Shown here: positions 1 to 9,190 of the stretch, piece by piece | Numbering within the stretch: position 1 is the stretch's first letter | Layout of the letters: each line of letters begins with the position of its first letter | DNA from: Deltaproteobacteria bacterium | GTDB taxonomy: Bacteria > UBA10199 > JACPAL01 > GCA-016699445 | Direction of reading: 5' to 3' | DNA length: 64,000 bases | Assembly: GCA_016699445.1 (NCBI GenBank) | Contig: CP064976.1 | Coordinates: 1,612,001-1,676,000, forward strand | The notes under the pieces: generated by a model | What the model saw: the letters and a program-made list of their open reading frames with translations, nothing else | Database searches by the model: none | Told to the model about the DNA's origin: nothing | Translations under genes and position numbers: made by a program

Positions 1-1328
1 CGGAGTAATTGATCGATAGCGACACGCTCTTGTTTCATCGTGTCTCGGTGGCGGACAGTTACTTTTTGATCCTTTTCAGAATCAAAATCATAAGTCACTC
101 CAAATGGTGTGCCGATTTCATCATGACGACGGTAGCGTTTACCAATGCTACCACTTTCATCAAAATCAGTCGAAAAATGTTTGCGGAGTGAATGCTCTAA
201 CTTGTGCACTGGTTCAGAGAGTTTTTTAGAAAGAGGAAAGAGAGCCACCATAATAGGAGCTACTTCAGGGCTCAAACGTAGGACCACACGCTTTTCATTC
301 TCGCCTTCTTCTGTCGTGGGCGCTTCATCTTCATGATATGCATCACAGAGTAGTGTCAGAAACGTACGATCCACACCCACAGAGGTTTCAACAACAGCAG
401 GGACAAACTTCTCTTTTGTCTCTTCGCTAAAATAACTTAAATCTTTTCCAGAGTGAGTCAGGTGTTGAGTGAGATCGTAATTTCCTCTGTTGGCAATACC
501 TTCCAATTCAGCAAAACCCCAGGGAAATTTAAATTCTACATCCGTGCAGCCTTTAGCGTAATGAGCGAGCTCATCGGCGCGATGAGGACGAAGACGCAGA
601 TTTTCTTTTTTAACTCCTAAACTTTGAAACCACTGAAAGCGTTCTTGAATCCAAAACTCATACCATTTGTCGCTCTCATTGGGATGAACAAAAAATTCCA
701 TTTCCATTTGCTCAAACTCACGCGAACGAAAAATAAAATTGCGCGGAGTGATTTCATTTCGAAAACTTTTTCCTATTTGAGCAATACCAAAAGGAATTTT
801 TTGACGACTGGTGATTTGGACATTTTTAAACTGGGTGAAAATCGACTGACATGTTTCAGGGCGGAGGTAGGCCACCGCACTGGCATCTTCCATGGGACCG
901 ACAAAAGTTTTAAACATGAGATTGAAAAGTCTGGGAGCAGTCAGTTCTCCATCGCCGCAGTTGGGGCATTTCATGGCGGCAATTTTTTCAGCTCGAATCT
1001 TGGGATCTTCTTCATCCTTAACAAGCTCGTCGTCACGGAAGCGACGTTTACATTTTTTGCAATCAACCATGGGGTCGGAAAAATTACTGACATGGCCAGA
1101 AGCTATCCATGTTTGAGGATGGGCAACAATAGACGTGTCGAGACCGACGACGTTATCTCTCATCTGGACAACACTCTTCCACCAAGAGTCTTTAAGCTTC
1201 TTTTTCATCTCAACGCCTAAAGGACCGTAGTCCCAAAAGCCATTGATGCCGCCATAAATTTCGCTGGATTGAAAAATAAACCCACGACGTTTAGCCAACG
1301 ACACAATTTTTTCCATTAAATCTGCCAT
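1..1328 (-). CDS. glyS: Glycyl-tRNA synthetase (class II, single chain), 3' end cut by window edge
   Basis: This enzyme charges tRNA-Gly with glycine in the cytoplasm. About 442 residues are visible, reading from ATG at 1328 off the left edge, so the C-terminal anticodon-binding domain is missing. The N-terminus has the family pattern SSEIYGGINGFWDYGPLG. A Cys pair (CKKC) and a second (CPNC) flank a charged stretch and may bind zinc. The motif 2 region (GKSFRNEITPRNFIFRSREF) is intact, followed by a TSVGVDRTFL motif. This is the homodimeric archaeal/eukaryotic/mycobacterial form, not the alpha2beta2 GlyQ/GlyS type. A purine-rich GGGGGCAGGA leader precedes the start. The gene appears monocistronic at its 5' end, with a candidate promoter just upstream. 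Identity is secure from several motifs. Confidence 0.95.
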   Translation of the reverse strand, partial: MADLMEKIVSLAKRRGFIFQSSEIYGGINGFWDYGPLGVEMKKKLKDSWWKSVVQMRDNVVGLDTSIVAHPQTWIASGHVSNFSDPMVDCKKCKRRFRDDELVKDEEDPKIRAEKIAAMKCPNCGDGELTAPRLFNLMFKTFVGPMEDASAVAYLRPETCQSIFTQFKNVQITSRQKIPFGIAQIGKSFRNEITPRNFIFRSREFEQMEMEFFVHPNESDKWYEFWIQERFQWFQSLGVKKENLRLRPHRADELAHYAKGCTDVEFKFPWGFAELEGIANRGNYDLTQHLTHSGKDLSYFSEETKEKFVPAVVETSVGVDRTFLTLLCDAYHEDEAPTTEEGENEKRVVLRLSPEVAPIMVALFPLSKKLSEPVHKLEHSLRKHFSTDFDESGSIGKRYRRHDEIGTPFGVTYDFDSEKDQKVTVRHRDTMKQERVAIDQLL

Positions 1329-1361
1329 AGATAAGGTCCTGCCCCCATAATTTTTTTGCCT

Positions 1362-1390
1362 GAGGTAGGCTGGGGAGCCCTTCAAGTCAA
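1362..1390 (-). promoter_or_regulatory. Candidate sigma70 promoter of glyS
   Basis: On the minus strand a TTGACT box (1390-1385) is separated by 17 bases from TACCTC (1367-1362), leaving a leader of about 30 bases before the glyS ATG. The -35 box is good but the -10 box is weak, so this is tentative. Confidence 0.3.
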
Positions 1391-1394
1391 GGTG

Positions 1395-1435
1395 AAACGA
1401 AAAAGCCACATCCAGCCTGGGGCTGATCTGTGGCT
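1395..1435 (-). terminator. Intrinsic terminator behind the small secreted protein gene
   Basis: On the minus strand AGCCACA (1435-1429) pairs with TGTGGCT (1410-1404). A nested AGCC/GGCT stem lies inside, and the hairpin is followed directly by TTTTTCGTTT. It lies about 35 bases after the stop codon of the 1471-1662 gene and just upstream of the glyS promoter, so it insulates the two units. Confidence 0.65.
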
Positions 1436-1470
1436 CTTTCATCCTTTCTTTAAAAAGGGGGGAGGGGAAC

Positions 1471-1662
1471 CTATTTTGCTACTTCGCCAGCAGGTTTTGC
1501 TGCAGGCTTGGCTTCTGCCTTTTTGGCGCGTTCTGCTTTGACACATTCAGCGCGTTCTTTTCCTTTGAGACCTTTGCATGGATGCGCTTTAGCTTCACCT
1601 GCGAAAGCGGCAGCTGATGAGACGAGAGCGATTGCCATAACGATTGCGGATAGTTTTTTCAT
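1471..1662 (-). CDS. Small secreted Lys/Ala-rich protein with one Cys pair
   Basis: This 63-residue protein has a clear signal peptide: MKK, then a hydrophobic core (IVMAIALVSSAAAFA), with probable cleavage after AFA. The mature part is about 40 residues, very basic and alanine-rich, with two cysteines spaced eleven apart (CKGLKGKERAEC), suggesting a disulfide in the periplasm. The CKGLKGKERAECVK stretch loosely recalls the Cys-containing repeat of PsiF-type periplasmic proteins, but this is only a resemblance. A strong ribosome site (AAGGAGAAACAAAAT) precedes the ATG, a promoter-like sequence lies upstream and an intrinsic terminator downstream, so it looks like a stand-alone, well-expressed gene. 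Function is unknown. Confidence 0.75.
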   Translation of the reverse strand: MKKLSAIVMAIALVSSAAAFAGEAKAHPCKGLKGKERAECVKAERAKKAEAKPAAKPAGEVAK

Positions 1663-1715
1663 ATTTTGTTTCTCCTTTGAACTGCACTATGAACCTTGAT
1701 GATGAGAAGAATATG

Positions 1716-1745
1716 ATGCTAAAATTAAAAAAAATTAATTTTCAA
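1716..1745 (-). promoter_or_regulatory. Candidate promoter of the small secreted protein gene
   Basis: On the minus strand TTGAAA (1745-1740) and TAGCAT (1721-1716) are spaced by 18 bases in very AT-rich DNA. The predicted leader of about 50 bases ends in a strong ribosome-binding site. It lies in the divergent gap shared with the response regulator gene. Confidence 0.4.
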
Positions 1746-1787
1746 TATCGTGATTGAAGTACTCTCTTTTTGTATGAGAATAACAAG

Positions 1788-2462
1788 ATGATGAGAGTCT
1801 TGATAGTCGAAGATGAACCTAAAGTATTAAGTTTTATTTCACAGGCCTTGGAGTCGTCGGGGATGACAGTCGACAAGGTGAGCGCTGTATCTGAAGTCAA
1901 ACTGATAACCAAGACTCTTTCCTTTGACGTGATTGTCTTGGACCGGTTGCTTCATGGTGAAGACTCTCTTGAGGCTCTATCAGAAATAAGACGCAATAAC
2001 CCATTGGCAAAAATTTTAGTGTTAAGTGCACTTTCGGAAGTGGATGAAAAGGTAAGGGGGTTGACGGAAGGTGCGGATGATTACTTGGGAAAACCTTTTC
2101 ATGTTGCTGAACTTGTGGCACGAATACGTGTGTTAGCCAAAAGGTCTGATTCGCCCGCCAAAACCTCACAGCTGTCTTATGCGGATCTTTTGATGGATTT
2201 AAACTCACAGAAGGTGATGCGAGGAAATTGTAAAATAGATTTAACAGCCAAAGAATTTCGTCTCCTTTCTTTATTATTACGTAATCCAGGACGTGTGTAT
2301 TCTCGTTCTGATCTTTTGGATCAGGTGTGGGATTTGAATCATTTCCCTGAGAGTAATGTTGTAGAAGTGACTGTCGCAAGTTTACGTTCTAAGGTTGATA
2401 AGGGGTTTACGCCTCTTATTCAAAGTCGGCGTGGTGCAGGATATTGGTTGGGAGAACCATGA
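1788..2462 (+). CDS. OmpR/PhoB-family response regulator
   Basis: This is the DNA-binding half of a two-component system. An N-terminal receiver domain carries the acidic pair (VEDE), the phospho-acceptor Asp at about residue 52 (VIVLDRLL) and the conserved Lys (LGKPF). A C-terminal winged helix follows, with the typical LTAKEFRLLSLLLRNPGRV and RGAGYWL patterns. A TTG at 1770 could also start the frame, but ATG 1788 or 1791 gives the standard N-terminus (MRVLIVEDEP) after a weak GAG-containing site. The stop overlaps the kinase start (ATGA), implying translational coupling. Placed just upstream of an RND metal-efflux operon, it is probably a CzcR/CusR/CopR-like regulator of that operon, by inference from context. 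Confidence 0.9.
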   Translation: MMRVLIVEDEPKVLSFISQALESSGMTVDKVSAVSEVKLITKTLSFDVIVLDRLLHGEDSLEALSEIRRNNPLAKILVLSALSEVDEKVRGLTEGADDYLGKPFHVAELVARIRVLAKRSDSPAKTSQLSYADLLMDLNSQKVMRGNCKIDLTAKEFRLLSLLLRNPGRVYSRSDLLDQVWDLNHFPESNVVEVTVASLRSKVDKGFTPLIQSRRGAGYWLGEP

Positions 2463-3832
2463 AAAACTCCCTTCAAACGCGTATCGCTTTTAGCATGTGG
2501 GTATTGGCTATTGCGGGTATTTTTGTCTCGGCATTTTTGACGGGAAGCTTGTTGCTCCGTAGTCATCATGATTCTGTCAGAAGACAATTAGAAACCTCAG
2601 CAGCGAGTCTATTAGCCATGCAAATTTCTGACTTTTCCGAACTAGACGATTTGGATCAGTTTAACCTTTTTATTGAAGATGCCCTTGAGATGGAAAAGGT
2701 TGAGACTATCGTTCGCGTGTTTGATCATAAAAGGAAGCTTCTTTTTTCAACATTAAAATCCAATCCTGTTTATTTCCCCGAAACCATACAAAAAATAGAC
2801 AAGCCTACGTTTTATACTTTTGATGGGGAAGATAGAGATTATGAGGCCCTGGTTATTCCTTATGAAGTAAATAAAAAGGAAGGGGAATTTTTTTTGGAGG
2901 TTATGCAGCCCTTGCCTCGATATTCTCAGATTTTGCAAAACCTCTGGTGGGAGAGCTTGTTGTTTATGATAGTGTTGGCGGCTCTTTCTTATTTGATGTC
3001 GCGAAATCTGACCCGACGATTACTGGCTCCTGTGACTCAAATTGCTCATCATTTGGAAAAAATGGATCCAAATCATATAGAGACCTGGCAAAAAATGGAG
3101 GTGGGTAAGCGGGGCCTCTATTTGACCTCTATTGTTAACGGTATCAATTCTCTGGCTGAAAAAACAAAATCATCGGTCTTTGAACTGAGAAAAATGAGTC
3201 GTTATGTGGCTCACGAACTCAGGACTCCTTTAACGATTCTGCAAGGGGAGGCTGAGACTGTTCTATCTTCGCCACAATCTTCCAAGAGTGATTACGAAAG
3301 AGTTCTTAAAAGCTCCTTGGATGAAATTCAAAACATGTCCGAAATTGTGACAACTGTGCTCCAAATAGGAGAGTGGGAAAGAGCTGTGGCCCTCTATAAA
3401 CCTATTTCTCTGGATCTGGTCTCTTGGATTTTAGAGAATAAGCCACGTTGGGAAAAAACATTGGGTTGGAAATTAGAAACTCCTGAAAAGAGAACTGATG
3501 TTATTGTTTCTGCAGATCCCAAGTTGCTCTTTTACTTGGTTGATAATTTGATCCGTAATATCCGCACGCATACACCCGCTCAAACCCCCTGCTCTATTGA
3601 GGTTAGAAAGTTAGAAAACTCGGTAGTATTGTCTATATCGGATCAAGGGAGTGGTCTTTCAGAAAAATTGTTACAGGCTTTAGCTAATCAAAATGATGGA
3701 GCCTCTCTTTCGGGAGTGGGTCTTAATCTTTGTCAAAAAATTGCTTCTATTAGTGAATTGTCGCTTCTTTTTAAGAATAAATCGACCGGAGGTCTTTTGG
3801 TCGAAGTCGTTTTTGGTCAAATCTTAAAATAA
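2459..3832 (+). CDS. Membrane sensor histidine kinase
   Basis: This is the kinase partner of the preceding regulator, at 457 residues. It has a transmembrane helix near residues 11-33, a periplasmic sensor region of about 130 residues, a second helix near 163-181, and a HAMP-like linker. The HisKA domain has the phospho-acceptor His at about residue 252 (AHELRTPLTIL). The C-terminal ATPase domain shows the N box (LVDNLIRNIRTH), G1 box (SDQGSGLS) and GVGLNL. ATG 2459 is chosen over an upstream in-frame start at 2444 because it forms the ATGA overlap with the regulator stop. The architecture matches CusS/CzcS-type kinases that sense periplasmic metal. The actual ligand cannot be told from sequence. 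Confidence 0.9.
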   Translation: MKNSLQTRIAFSMWVLAIAGIFVSAFLTGSLLLRSHHDSVRRQLETSAASLLAMQISDFSELDDLDQFNLFIEDALEMEKVETIVRVFDHKRKLLFSTLKSNPVYFPETIQKIDKPTFYTFDGEDRDYEALVIPYEVNKKEGEFFLEVMQPLPRYSQILQNLWWESLLFMIVLAALSYLMSRNLTRRLLAPVTQIAHHLEKMDPNHIETWQKMEVGKRGLYLTSIVNGINSLAEKTKSSVFELRKMSRYVAHELRTPLTILQGEAETVLSSPQSSKSDYERVLKSSLDEIQNMSEIVTTVLQIGEWERAVALYKPISLDLVSWILENKPRWEKTLGWKLETPEKRTDVIVSADPKLLFYLVDNLIRNIRTHTPAQTPCSIEVRKLENSVVLSISDQGSGLSEKLLQALANQNDGASLSGVGLNLCQKIASISELSLLFKNKSTGGLLVEVVFGQILK

Positions 3833-3851
3833 GATTAAATCAGGATTAAAT
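3833..3851 (+). promoter_or_regulatory. Direct repeat, possible response-regulator box
   Basis: GATTAAAT occurs at 3833-3840 and again at 3844-3851, one helical turn (11 bases) apart, in the gap between the kinase and the efflux operon. OmpR-family regulators commonly bind such direct repeats. Function here is inferred from spacing and position only. Confidence 0.3.
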
Positions 3852-3925
3852 TTTTTTAATAAAGAGGATTAGTCTTGTTTTGATCAGTATCCATGCCTAT
3901 TTTTAGACAATCAAAGAAATCTGTT

Positions 3926-5155
3926 ATGAAATATATAAAAAGTTACATTTTGATTTTCCCTGTTTTAATTTTATGTCCGCGATTTGTTTTTTCTTCGGGT
4001 CCAGCCTCTGACTTGTCGAGTGTCATAAAAAAAACCTGGAAAAACTCTCCTGAAATTCGTGCTGAAGAAAATTTAGTATCTGTCAGTCGTGCTGAAAAGT
4101 TGAGGCGCTTTATTCCCAATGAACCTCTGTTGACCTATTCAAATACTGATAACAATACGGCTCAATCTTATGGTGCCAGTGTGACGATGGCTTTTCCCGG
4201 AAAGTCTATTGCAATGACAACTCTAGATATAGCTCAGGAAAAAGCCCAGAGGGCTGAGCTGAAAGCCAAAAAATATGAAATCGCTGGACGTGTGATCCAA
4301 AACTTTTTGGATTGTAGTACCACGCAAATGACCCTCAAGCTTTCTAAGGAAAATCTTTCTGATTTAGAATCTTTAGCGAAAACACTTTCAGCTCGTTATG
4401 AAGCTGGCAGCTCGACTCAATCTGAACTGATGAGTGTTCAGCTTCAGATCAGTCAGCAGAATATGGAGATCGCACAGCTGGAGGATCATGCTGTGGTGTT
4501 TTGCGATAAGCTCAATCAAATGGTTCATGAAAGTGTTTCACCTTCCTTATCATTACCTGATGATTTAGATCCTGAGATTATTAAGTCATTGGGTTTTGAA
4601 ACAGCTGATGAAGCTCAATCAAAAGCTGCCCTTAAAGTAGCTCAAGCTCGCTATAAAACAGCTATTTGGAATTTAGCCCCTGATTTGACTTTTGGAGTTA
4701 GCCGTAACCATTACTCTTATCTTCCTGGAAGTCCTAATGGTCAGGAGACAACAACTAATTATGTTGGTGCTATTTCGTTTCCAATTTTTGGTCTTTTTCA
4801 TGAGCGTCTCGATATCAAGAGAGCTAAGAATCAAGCGATCATCGATGAAAGAACTGCCCAGATTCAAAATATCGAAGCTTTAAGTGAAAAAGAACAAGCT
4901 CGAAAAGATCTTAAGATTAATATCGAACGTTTGCACCAAATCCGAAATCATGACCTGCCTCTGGCACTAGGTTTGGTGGAAAGTACTTTAGCTTCTTATC
5001 AGTCTGGGAAATTAGGATTTGCTGAAGTGTTGTTGGCTCGAAAAACTTTATTAGAAATTCGCAGCCAAGATATTCAGCTCAGAGGAATGATTATTAATTC
5101 TCGGTTTAAAAGTTTGTCTCAAGAAGGTTTTGAGACTCAATTAAGGAAAATATGA
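3926..5155 (+). CDS. TolC/CzcC-family outer-membrane efflux protein
   Basis: This is the outer-membrane channel of a tripartite RND exporter. A signal peptide (MKYIKSYILIFPVLILC...) is followed by about 385 residues with two long alpha-helical hairpins rich in Ala, Gln, Glu and Lys, typical of the periplasmic tunnel of the CzcC/NodT branch. A further in-frame ATG at 3893 would add 11 polar residues ahead of the signal peptide; 3926 gives a cleaner signal sequence, though neither start has a strong ribosome site. The stop overlaps the adaptor gene start by four bases (ATGA), so the efflux genes form one operon. The frame is intact here, unlike in the next three genes. Confidence 0.85.
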   Translation: MKYIKSYILIFPVLILCPRFVFSSGPASDLSSVIKKTWKNSPEIRAEENLVSVSRAEKLRRFIPNEPLLTYSNTDNNTAQSYGASVTMAFPGKSIAMTTLDIAQEKAQRAELKAKKYEIAGRVIQNFLDCSTTQMTLKLSKENLSDLESLAKTLSARYEAGSSTQSELMSVQLQISQQNMEIAQLEDHAVVFCDKLNQMVHESVSPSLSLPDDLDPEIIKSLGFETADEAQSKAALKVAQARYKTAIWNLAPDLTFGVSRNHYSYLPGSPNGQETTTNYVGAISFPIFGLFHERLDIKRAKNQAIIDERTAQIQNIEALSEKEQARKDLKINIERLHQIRNHDLPLALGLVESTLASYQSGKLGFAEVLLARKTLLEIRSQDIQLRGMIINSRFKSLSQEGFETQLRKI

Positions 5156-6104
5156 AACGTTTAGTTCTCAGCTTAATCTCTGTCGTTTTTTTTATTTCAG
5201 TGGTGCATGCTGAAAATCAGGAAAATAATTATGAATGGAGTCTGGTGACCACCAGCGATCAAGTAGCAACACTAAAACTGACTGGCCGTGTTATTCCCAA
5301 AGAAGAAGCATTAAGCGTTGAATCTGCACGTATTCAAGGTCGTATCGTTTCCATTCTTAAGCGAGAAGGTGATTTGGTAAAAGAGGGAGAAGCTTTGTTT
5401 ATTATCAATAGTCCGGAATGTATTTCTTTAATGATGGATAAACAAATTGCGTCGCAAAAAGGTTTAGAAGATCTTTTAAAAAGTGCTTTTCGAAGAGAAA
5501 AGCAATTAGGCTTAAGTGTATCAGATAGCTGTCGTATTCTTTCCAGTATCACAGGAACATTGATCAAAAAACAGATTGAGTTGGGATCTTCTTTTAATGT
5601 GGGGACCCTTTGGCTACTATCGTTAATACAAAAAAAATGACTATAGAGCTAGATGTGTCCGAACGAGATTTAAACCAGCTTCATGTAGGAGATTCTTCAA
5701 TCATCTCTTTGGCATCAAATCCAAAAGAAACATTTTCCGGAAAAGTAGAAAGAATTGTGCCGGCGATTGATCCCATGACGCGAACAGGAAAAGTCCGATT
5801 GTCTGAATTGAAAATGCCTGAAACAGCACAAGTTGATAGTTTGGCGTTTGCGGAATTTGCCATTCAGGGTGAAAGTCATTTTCTCAACGTACCAACCTCT
5901 GCTCTCGTATTTGATAAGAACAAACAATTTGTTATCAAGAATGAAAGTGACAAGCCACGGGCTATCGAAATTCAAGTCATTCATGAAACTGATAATCAAA
6001 GTACCATTCGACCGGTTGATCCTTCTTCTCTCAAGGTAGGTGATCAAGTTGCTACTAAGGGTGCGCTTTTTATTTTTAACAAAATGAATATGGAAGCTTC
6101 ATAA
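5152..6104 (+). pseudogene. RND periplasmic adaptor (CzcB/CusB-like), split by a frameshift
   Basis: This is the membrane-fusion protein linking pump and outer-membrane channel. The first part (5152-5640) has a signal peptide, then a lipoyl/hairpin region (RIQGRIVSILKREGDLVKEG). The second part continues in another frame from about 5604 to 6104 (GDPLATIVNTKKMTIELDVS, then the beta-barrel domain). The two join perfectly if one G is restored in the G-run at 5601-5604, giving about 317 residues with a short hairpin. As written, translation ends at 5640. The break is either a real mutation or a homopolymer sequencing error. Similar breaks in housekeeping genes of this window favour error. It overlaps the TolC-like gene by four bases, and the pump starts two bases after its stop. 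Confidence 0.75.
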
Positions 6105-6105
6105 T

Positions 6106-9100
6106 ATGCAAAGACTTTTGAGATACTGGCTTCTGTTTCAACAAAGACAAAAGCTTCTTTTTATTTCTACCATTGTTGGTCTCATTGCCTATTGTGCTTT
6201 TGTTGCTTACCAAAGCGAAATTCAGGCTTTCCCAGAATTTACAAACGTTCAAGTCCAAGTCATTACATCATTTCCAGGAAAAGCTTCGGAAGAAGTTGAA
6301 CGGTTAGTAACCATTCCTCTCGAAGTCGCCACGACAGGGTTGCCAGGCTTGTTGAATCAACGTTCGATTTCCATTTTTTGATTGAGTGTTATTACTTTAA
6401 CCTTTGATGACAATACACCGGCTAAACAGGCGAGGCTGAGTGTTTCACAAAGATTATCAGATGTAGATCTTCCCGAAAGTGCCAAGCCGGATTTATCACC
6501 GGATACGACTCCTGTAGGAGAAATTTATCGCTACTCTTTATCGGGAGAGCTTCCTTTAGATGAACAACGTCTTATTCAGGATTGGAAATTAGAAAGAACT
6601 TTCAAAAGTATTCCGGGTGTTGCTGATGTCGTTAGTTTTGGTGGACCACGTCGCACTATTGAAGTGGAACTGAACTTAGCTCAGATTAAGGCTTTGGGTT
6701 TGAGTATTGATACGGTTGCGCAAGCCCTAGGTCAAAATAGCGCTAATGCTGGTGGTGGTATTGTCACACACGGAGAAGAAGCTTACTTGGTACGATCTTT
6801 GGGTTTATACGAAAAGCCTGAAAATCTGGAATCAGCTGTTGTGACGACCGTAAATCAAATTCCTATCCGTGTACGCGATATTGGAAAAGTGAAAATAGGA
6901 AACTATCTTCGTCTCGGACAAGTGGGTCGTAATGAAAAAAATGATGTGGTTGAGGGGATTATTCTTCTGCGTCAGGGTGCTGATACCTTGGGCACGTGCG
7001 CAGAGGTACGAAAGACTGTGGCACGACTTAATCAATCAGGTTTGCCCGCAGGTGTGCAGATCGTCCCTTTTTATGATCGCACCAATTTAATTAAAAAATG
7101 TAGTCATACAGTCTTTCATAATATTTTCTTTGGAATCTTCTTGGTCTGTCTCATTCTTGTTTTGGGTTTAGGGACTCAATATTGGGCTCTCATTTTGGGT
7201 GTTGCTCTCATTATCCCTTTTGCACTTTTAATTTCATTTGTTGGAGTTAAGTCGGCCGGCTACATCCCCAATTTGATTTCTTTGGGAGCCGTAGATTTCG
7301 GTATTATTGTTGAAACAGCTATCTTTGCTGCGGAAGCTGTCATTGCGATGTTGATTACAAAAAAAACAAAAACAATCTTTACTCTTTCTGAGACACTTTC
7401 TGAAGTGTTGTCACCAGCCTTGTTATGCGCCTTTTTGCTCTTGATTGCTTTTGTTCCCATCCTGAGATTGCAGAGAGTCGAAGGTCGTATTTTCAGACCT
7501 TTGGGAATTACGTTGGTTTCAGCTGTGATTGGAGGACAATTAGGAGCTTTGATTTTTATTCCCACTTTCTCTCAATTGAGCCCGATTTCTGAACACCCTC
7601 ATAAAGTATTTTTGGATCGTTTTTTTGATTGGGTGATACAGAAATGTGAAAAAATAGTTAAAAGCTTATCTGAGGTTAAACATCTTCTTTTATATTCAGG
7701 AATCTGTTTTGGAATTGCTGTGATAGTTTTAATGATGAGTGTTGGTAGAGAGTTTTTACCACAGCTCAATGAAGGCGCTTTGTATATTCGAGCGACAGCT
7801 CCATCGACCATTTCTCGAGAAAGCGCTTCTGAGTTGGCTGAAAAAGTCAGAAGTCGTTTGAAAACAATTCCTGAAGTAAAAGATGTTATTTCTCAAATTG
7901 GCCGACCTGATGATGGTACGGATGTGAATGGTTACAATAACGTCGAAAGTTTTGTGGTGCTTGACGATCCTGATCATTGGAAGTCTGCTCATGATATCGA
8001 TGGTTTTGTGAAGCTGGGACAAAAAGCATTATCGGATTTGGAAGGGGTGCAGTTTAATTTTTCTCAACCGATTAAAGACAATGTTGATGAAGCGATTAGT
8101 GGTGTGAAAGGGGAATTGGTTGTTAAAATATTTGGGCCCAATCTGGAAGTGTTGCAAAAATTGGCGGATCAAATTCAAACATTGGTGAATAAAATACCAG
8201 GAGCTCAAGATGTGGCTGCTGAAGAGGTGTTTGGTCAGCCTGAGCTTCCATTCAAGATGAATCACGACATGCTGGCTCGTTATGGTTTGCGTGTCAGTGA
8301 TGCGGAAGAAGTTTTAGAATCTGCTTTGCGGGGTAAGGTTGCCACTCGTATGATTGATGAGCAAGGTCGATCCATTGATGTACTCGTCAAACCTCAAATT
8401 CCCGACCCGCCAGACCGAGATACCTTGGCCGCTCTTCCTGTGATTACCCCAGATGGAGCCAAGATTCCTTTGGGAGATGTTTCGTCACCTCCGATCTCTC
8501 CAGTTGAAGGGGTGAGCCGTGTCTATCGTGAAAAGGGAGATCGTCGAATAGCGGTCAAATCATCTGTGCGTGGTCGTCCAGTGGTTGAGTTTGTCAATGA
8601 AGCCAATCAGAAGATTCTCAATGAAGTCAAACTGCCTCCTAACTATCGTTTGGAATGGTCAGGATCTTTTGAAAATGCCAAACGAGCTAGTCAACAATTG
8701 ATGATCTTGGTGCCTATCTGCTTACTTGTGATGATCATTATTTTGTATTCGTGGTTTAAAAACTGGAAATATGTTGGGTATCTTTTGTGGGAAATTCCAT
8801 TTTCTGCAATTGGTGGGATCTTAGGTTTGAAGCTGACAGGACTTAATTTGAGTATATCAGCAGCTGCAGGAGCTGTGGTACTGATTGGGGTTTCATTTTT
8901 GACGGGTATGATGTTTTTGGAAGATTGGATTCTCCATCATGATGTTTGGCAAACTCTCCGTGACAAGAGTCGAAGTATTTTAATTTCAAGTCTGGTAGCA
9001 ATTGTTGGATTAGTTCCTGCAGCATTTTCTCATGGAATAGGTGCGGAAACTGCAAGGCCTTTTGCTGTGATGATATTATCAGGTTTGACTACATCCCTGA

Positions 9101-9177
9101 TTTTTAGTCTCACACTTTTGCCAGCTTTTGTGGCAAGGTCTCATAGTAACGTTGCCATTTCTTTAAAAAATCATTAA
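6106..9177 (+). pseudogene. HME-type RND efflux pump (CzcA/CusA-like) with in-frame TGA
   Basis: This inner-membrane proton-driven pump for metal ions spans about 1,023 codons, close to the family length of 1,030-1,060. Positions 6106-6378 encode the first membrane helix and the start of the periplasmic porter domain, ending in NQRSISIF. A TGA at 6379-6381 falls exactly where CzcA-family proteins have Gly (F-G-L-S). The same frame then runs on without interruption to 9177. A single GGA-to-TGA change would explain it. Helix 4 carries acidic residues (AVDFGIIVETAI), as in the proton relay of CzcA-type (HME) pumps. TGA is the normal stop of many neighbours, so this is not a recoded genome. Either the pump is inactive or the base is wrong. 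Confidence 0.85.
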
Positions 9178-9190
9178 CTTAACCAATTAC

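Noticed and set aside
624..1220. A plus-strand open frame of 198 codons opposite glyS.
   Set aside because: It is the antisense shadow of glycyl-tRNA synthetase; the minus-strand frame has all family motifs.
6379..6381. UGA read as glycine (alternative genetic code 25) because TGA replaces a conserved Gly in the efflux pump.
   Set aside because: Many intact genes here end with TGA (for example at 2462, 5155 and 62887) and none shows other internal TGA codons at Gly positions.
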